Source: a bacterium SCSIO 12643 (lineage in GTDB: Bacteria; Bacteroidota; Bacteroidia; Flavobacteriales_G; Salibacteraceae). From it: 64,000 bases of DNA. The translations under genes were made by a program, and so were the position numbers. The stretch is from the NCBI GenBank assembly GCA_024398135.1, contig CP073750.1:3100001-3164000 (forward strand), read 5' to 3'. Positions 63,919-64,000 of the stretch are shown here, piece by piece. The stretch's first letter is position 1. Every line of letters begins with the position of its first letter. A model generated the notes under the pieces. That model was given only the letters and a program-made list of their open reading frames with translations. It was not told where the DNA came from and did no database searches.

Positions 63919-63950
63919 TGCGATTTATTTATTAAAATGTGTTGTCGCTA

Positions 63951-63958
63951 CAAAGGTA
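63951..63958 (-). promoter_or_regulatory. -7 element before the two small ORFs
   Basis: Minus strand TACCTTTG fits TAnnTTTG. Initiation would fall near 63944, giving a leader of about 26 bases before ATG 63918. The -33 is not clear. Confidence 0.45.
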
Positions 63959-64000
63959 TAACTAATAATGAGACGAAAGAAGGTTAACATTCACTCTAGA

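Noticed and set aside
63821-63946. 11-bp inverted repeat GACAACACATT / AATGTGTTGTC
   Set aside because: An 11-bp pair at this distance is expected a few times by chance in 64 kb, and one arm is within a predicted ORF.
56056-63958. Known phage-defence island
   Set aside because: DinD and small hypothetical genes are present, but no restriction-modification, CBASS, retron, Gabija, CRISPR or similar gene is seen, so the label is not supported.

Overview
This window is a chromosomal segment of a Bacteroidota bacterium, most likely a member of the order Flavobacteriales. The reasons are several: secreted proteins carry type IX secretion system (T9SS) type A and type B C-terminal sorting domains; there is a PorP/SprF protein and a DUF5103 'plug' protein; NusB has the long Bacteroidota form; families such as DUF3276, DUF1573-YajC and DcaP-like porins are present; promoters fit the Bacteroidota -7 element TAnnTTTG; and ribosome binding sites are weak. 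No rRNA, tRNA, CRISPR array, transposase or prophage gene was seen.

Layout. 0-2.6 kb: the N-terminal half of a TPR sensor kinase cut by the window edge, a DinB-like protein and a lipoprotein. 2.7-10 kb: a large T9SS cargo protein with a beta-propeller and two GEVED domains, MazG, a small four-cysteine membrane protein resembling NqrM, an alpha/beta hydrolase, a MOSC protein and an HD phosphohydrolase. 10-21.6 kb: a minus-strand surface-secretion block with two giant adhesin-like proteins bearing gliding-motility-associated (type B) C-terminal domains, a PorP/SprF partner and an unusual TPR-PD40-OmpA-like-DUF1573 protein. 21.8-25.5 kb: proline dehydrogenase, a DUF3276 nucleic-acid-binding protein and an ABC exporter. 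25.6-28.9 kb: a housekeeping operon nusB-DUF1573-yajC-ybbR-coaE. 29-38 kb: assorted hydrolases, outer-membrane proteins, a thioredoxin-like lipoprotein and a bestrophin channel. 38.4-41.4 kb: an AraC-type regulator upstream of two SDR oxidoreductases, with the same 18-bp sequence before both transcription units. 41.4-44.1 kb: the T9SS plug protein with a secreted beta-propeller protein. 44.2-52.9 kb: the complete Na+-NQR operon nqrABCDEF followed by apbE and a FetAB-like exporter. 53-56 kb: pnuC and the molybdate transporter modABC.

56-64 kb is an accessory-looking region. It holds small hypothetical genes, a UPF0158 protein, a DinD homologue placed just before an orphan T9SS sorting domain, a 126-bp highly structured inverted-repeat element, a GloVer-repeat T9SS cargo protein, a hypothetical gene flanked by two related short sequences (cassette-like), and two overlapping small ORFs at the right end.

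Functional links: the Nqr complex needs ApbE to attach FMN to NqrB and NqrC, and needs a small Cys-rich maturation factor, for which the 7.7-kb gene is a candidate. The T9SS plug, the SprF-like protein and several cargo proteins indicate active surface secretion and probably gliding or adhesion. No complete novel system could be demonstrated. The strongest leads are the shared AraC-region operator, the 126-bp structured element, the cassette-like locus at 62.2-63.4 kb, and the OmpA-like/DUF1573 fusion next to the SprF module.
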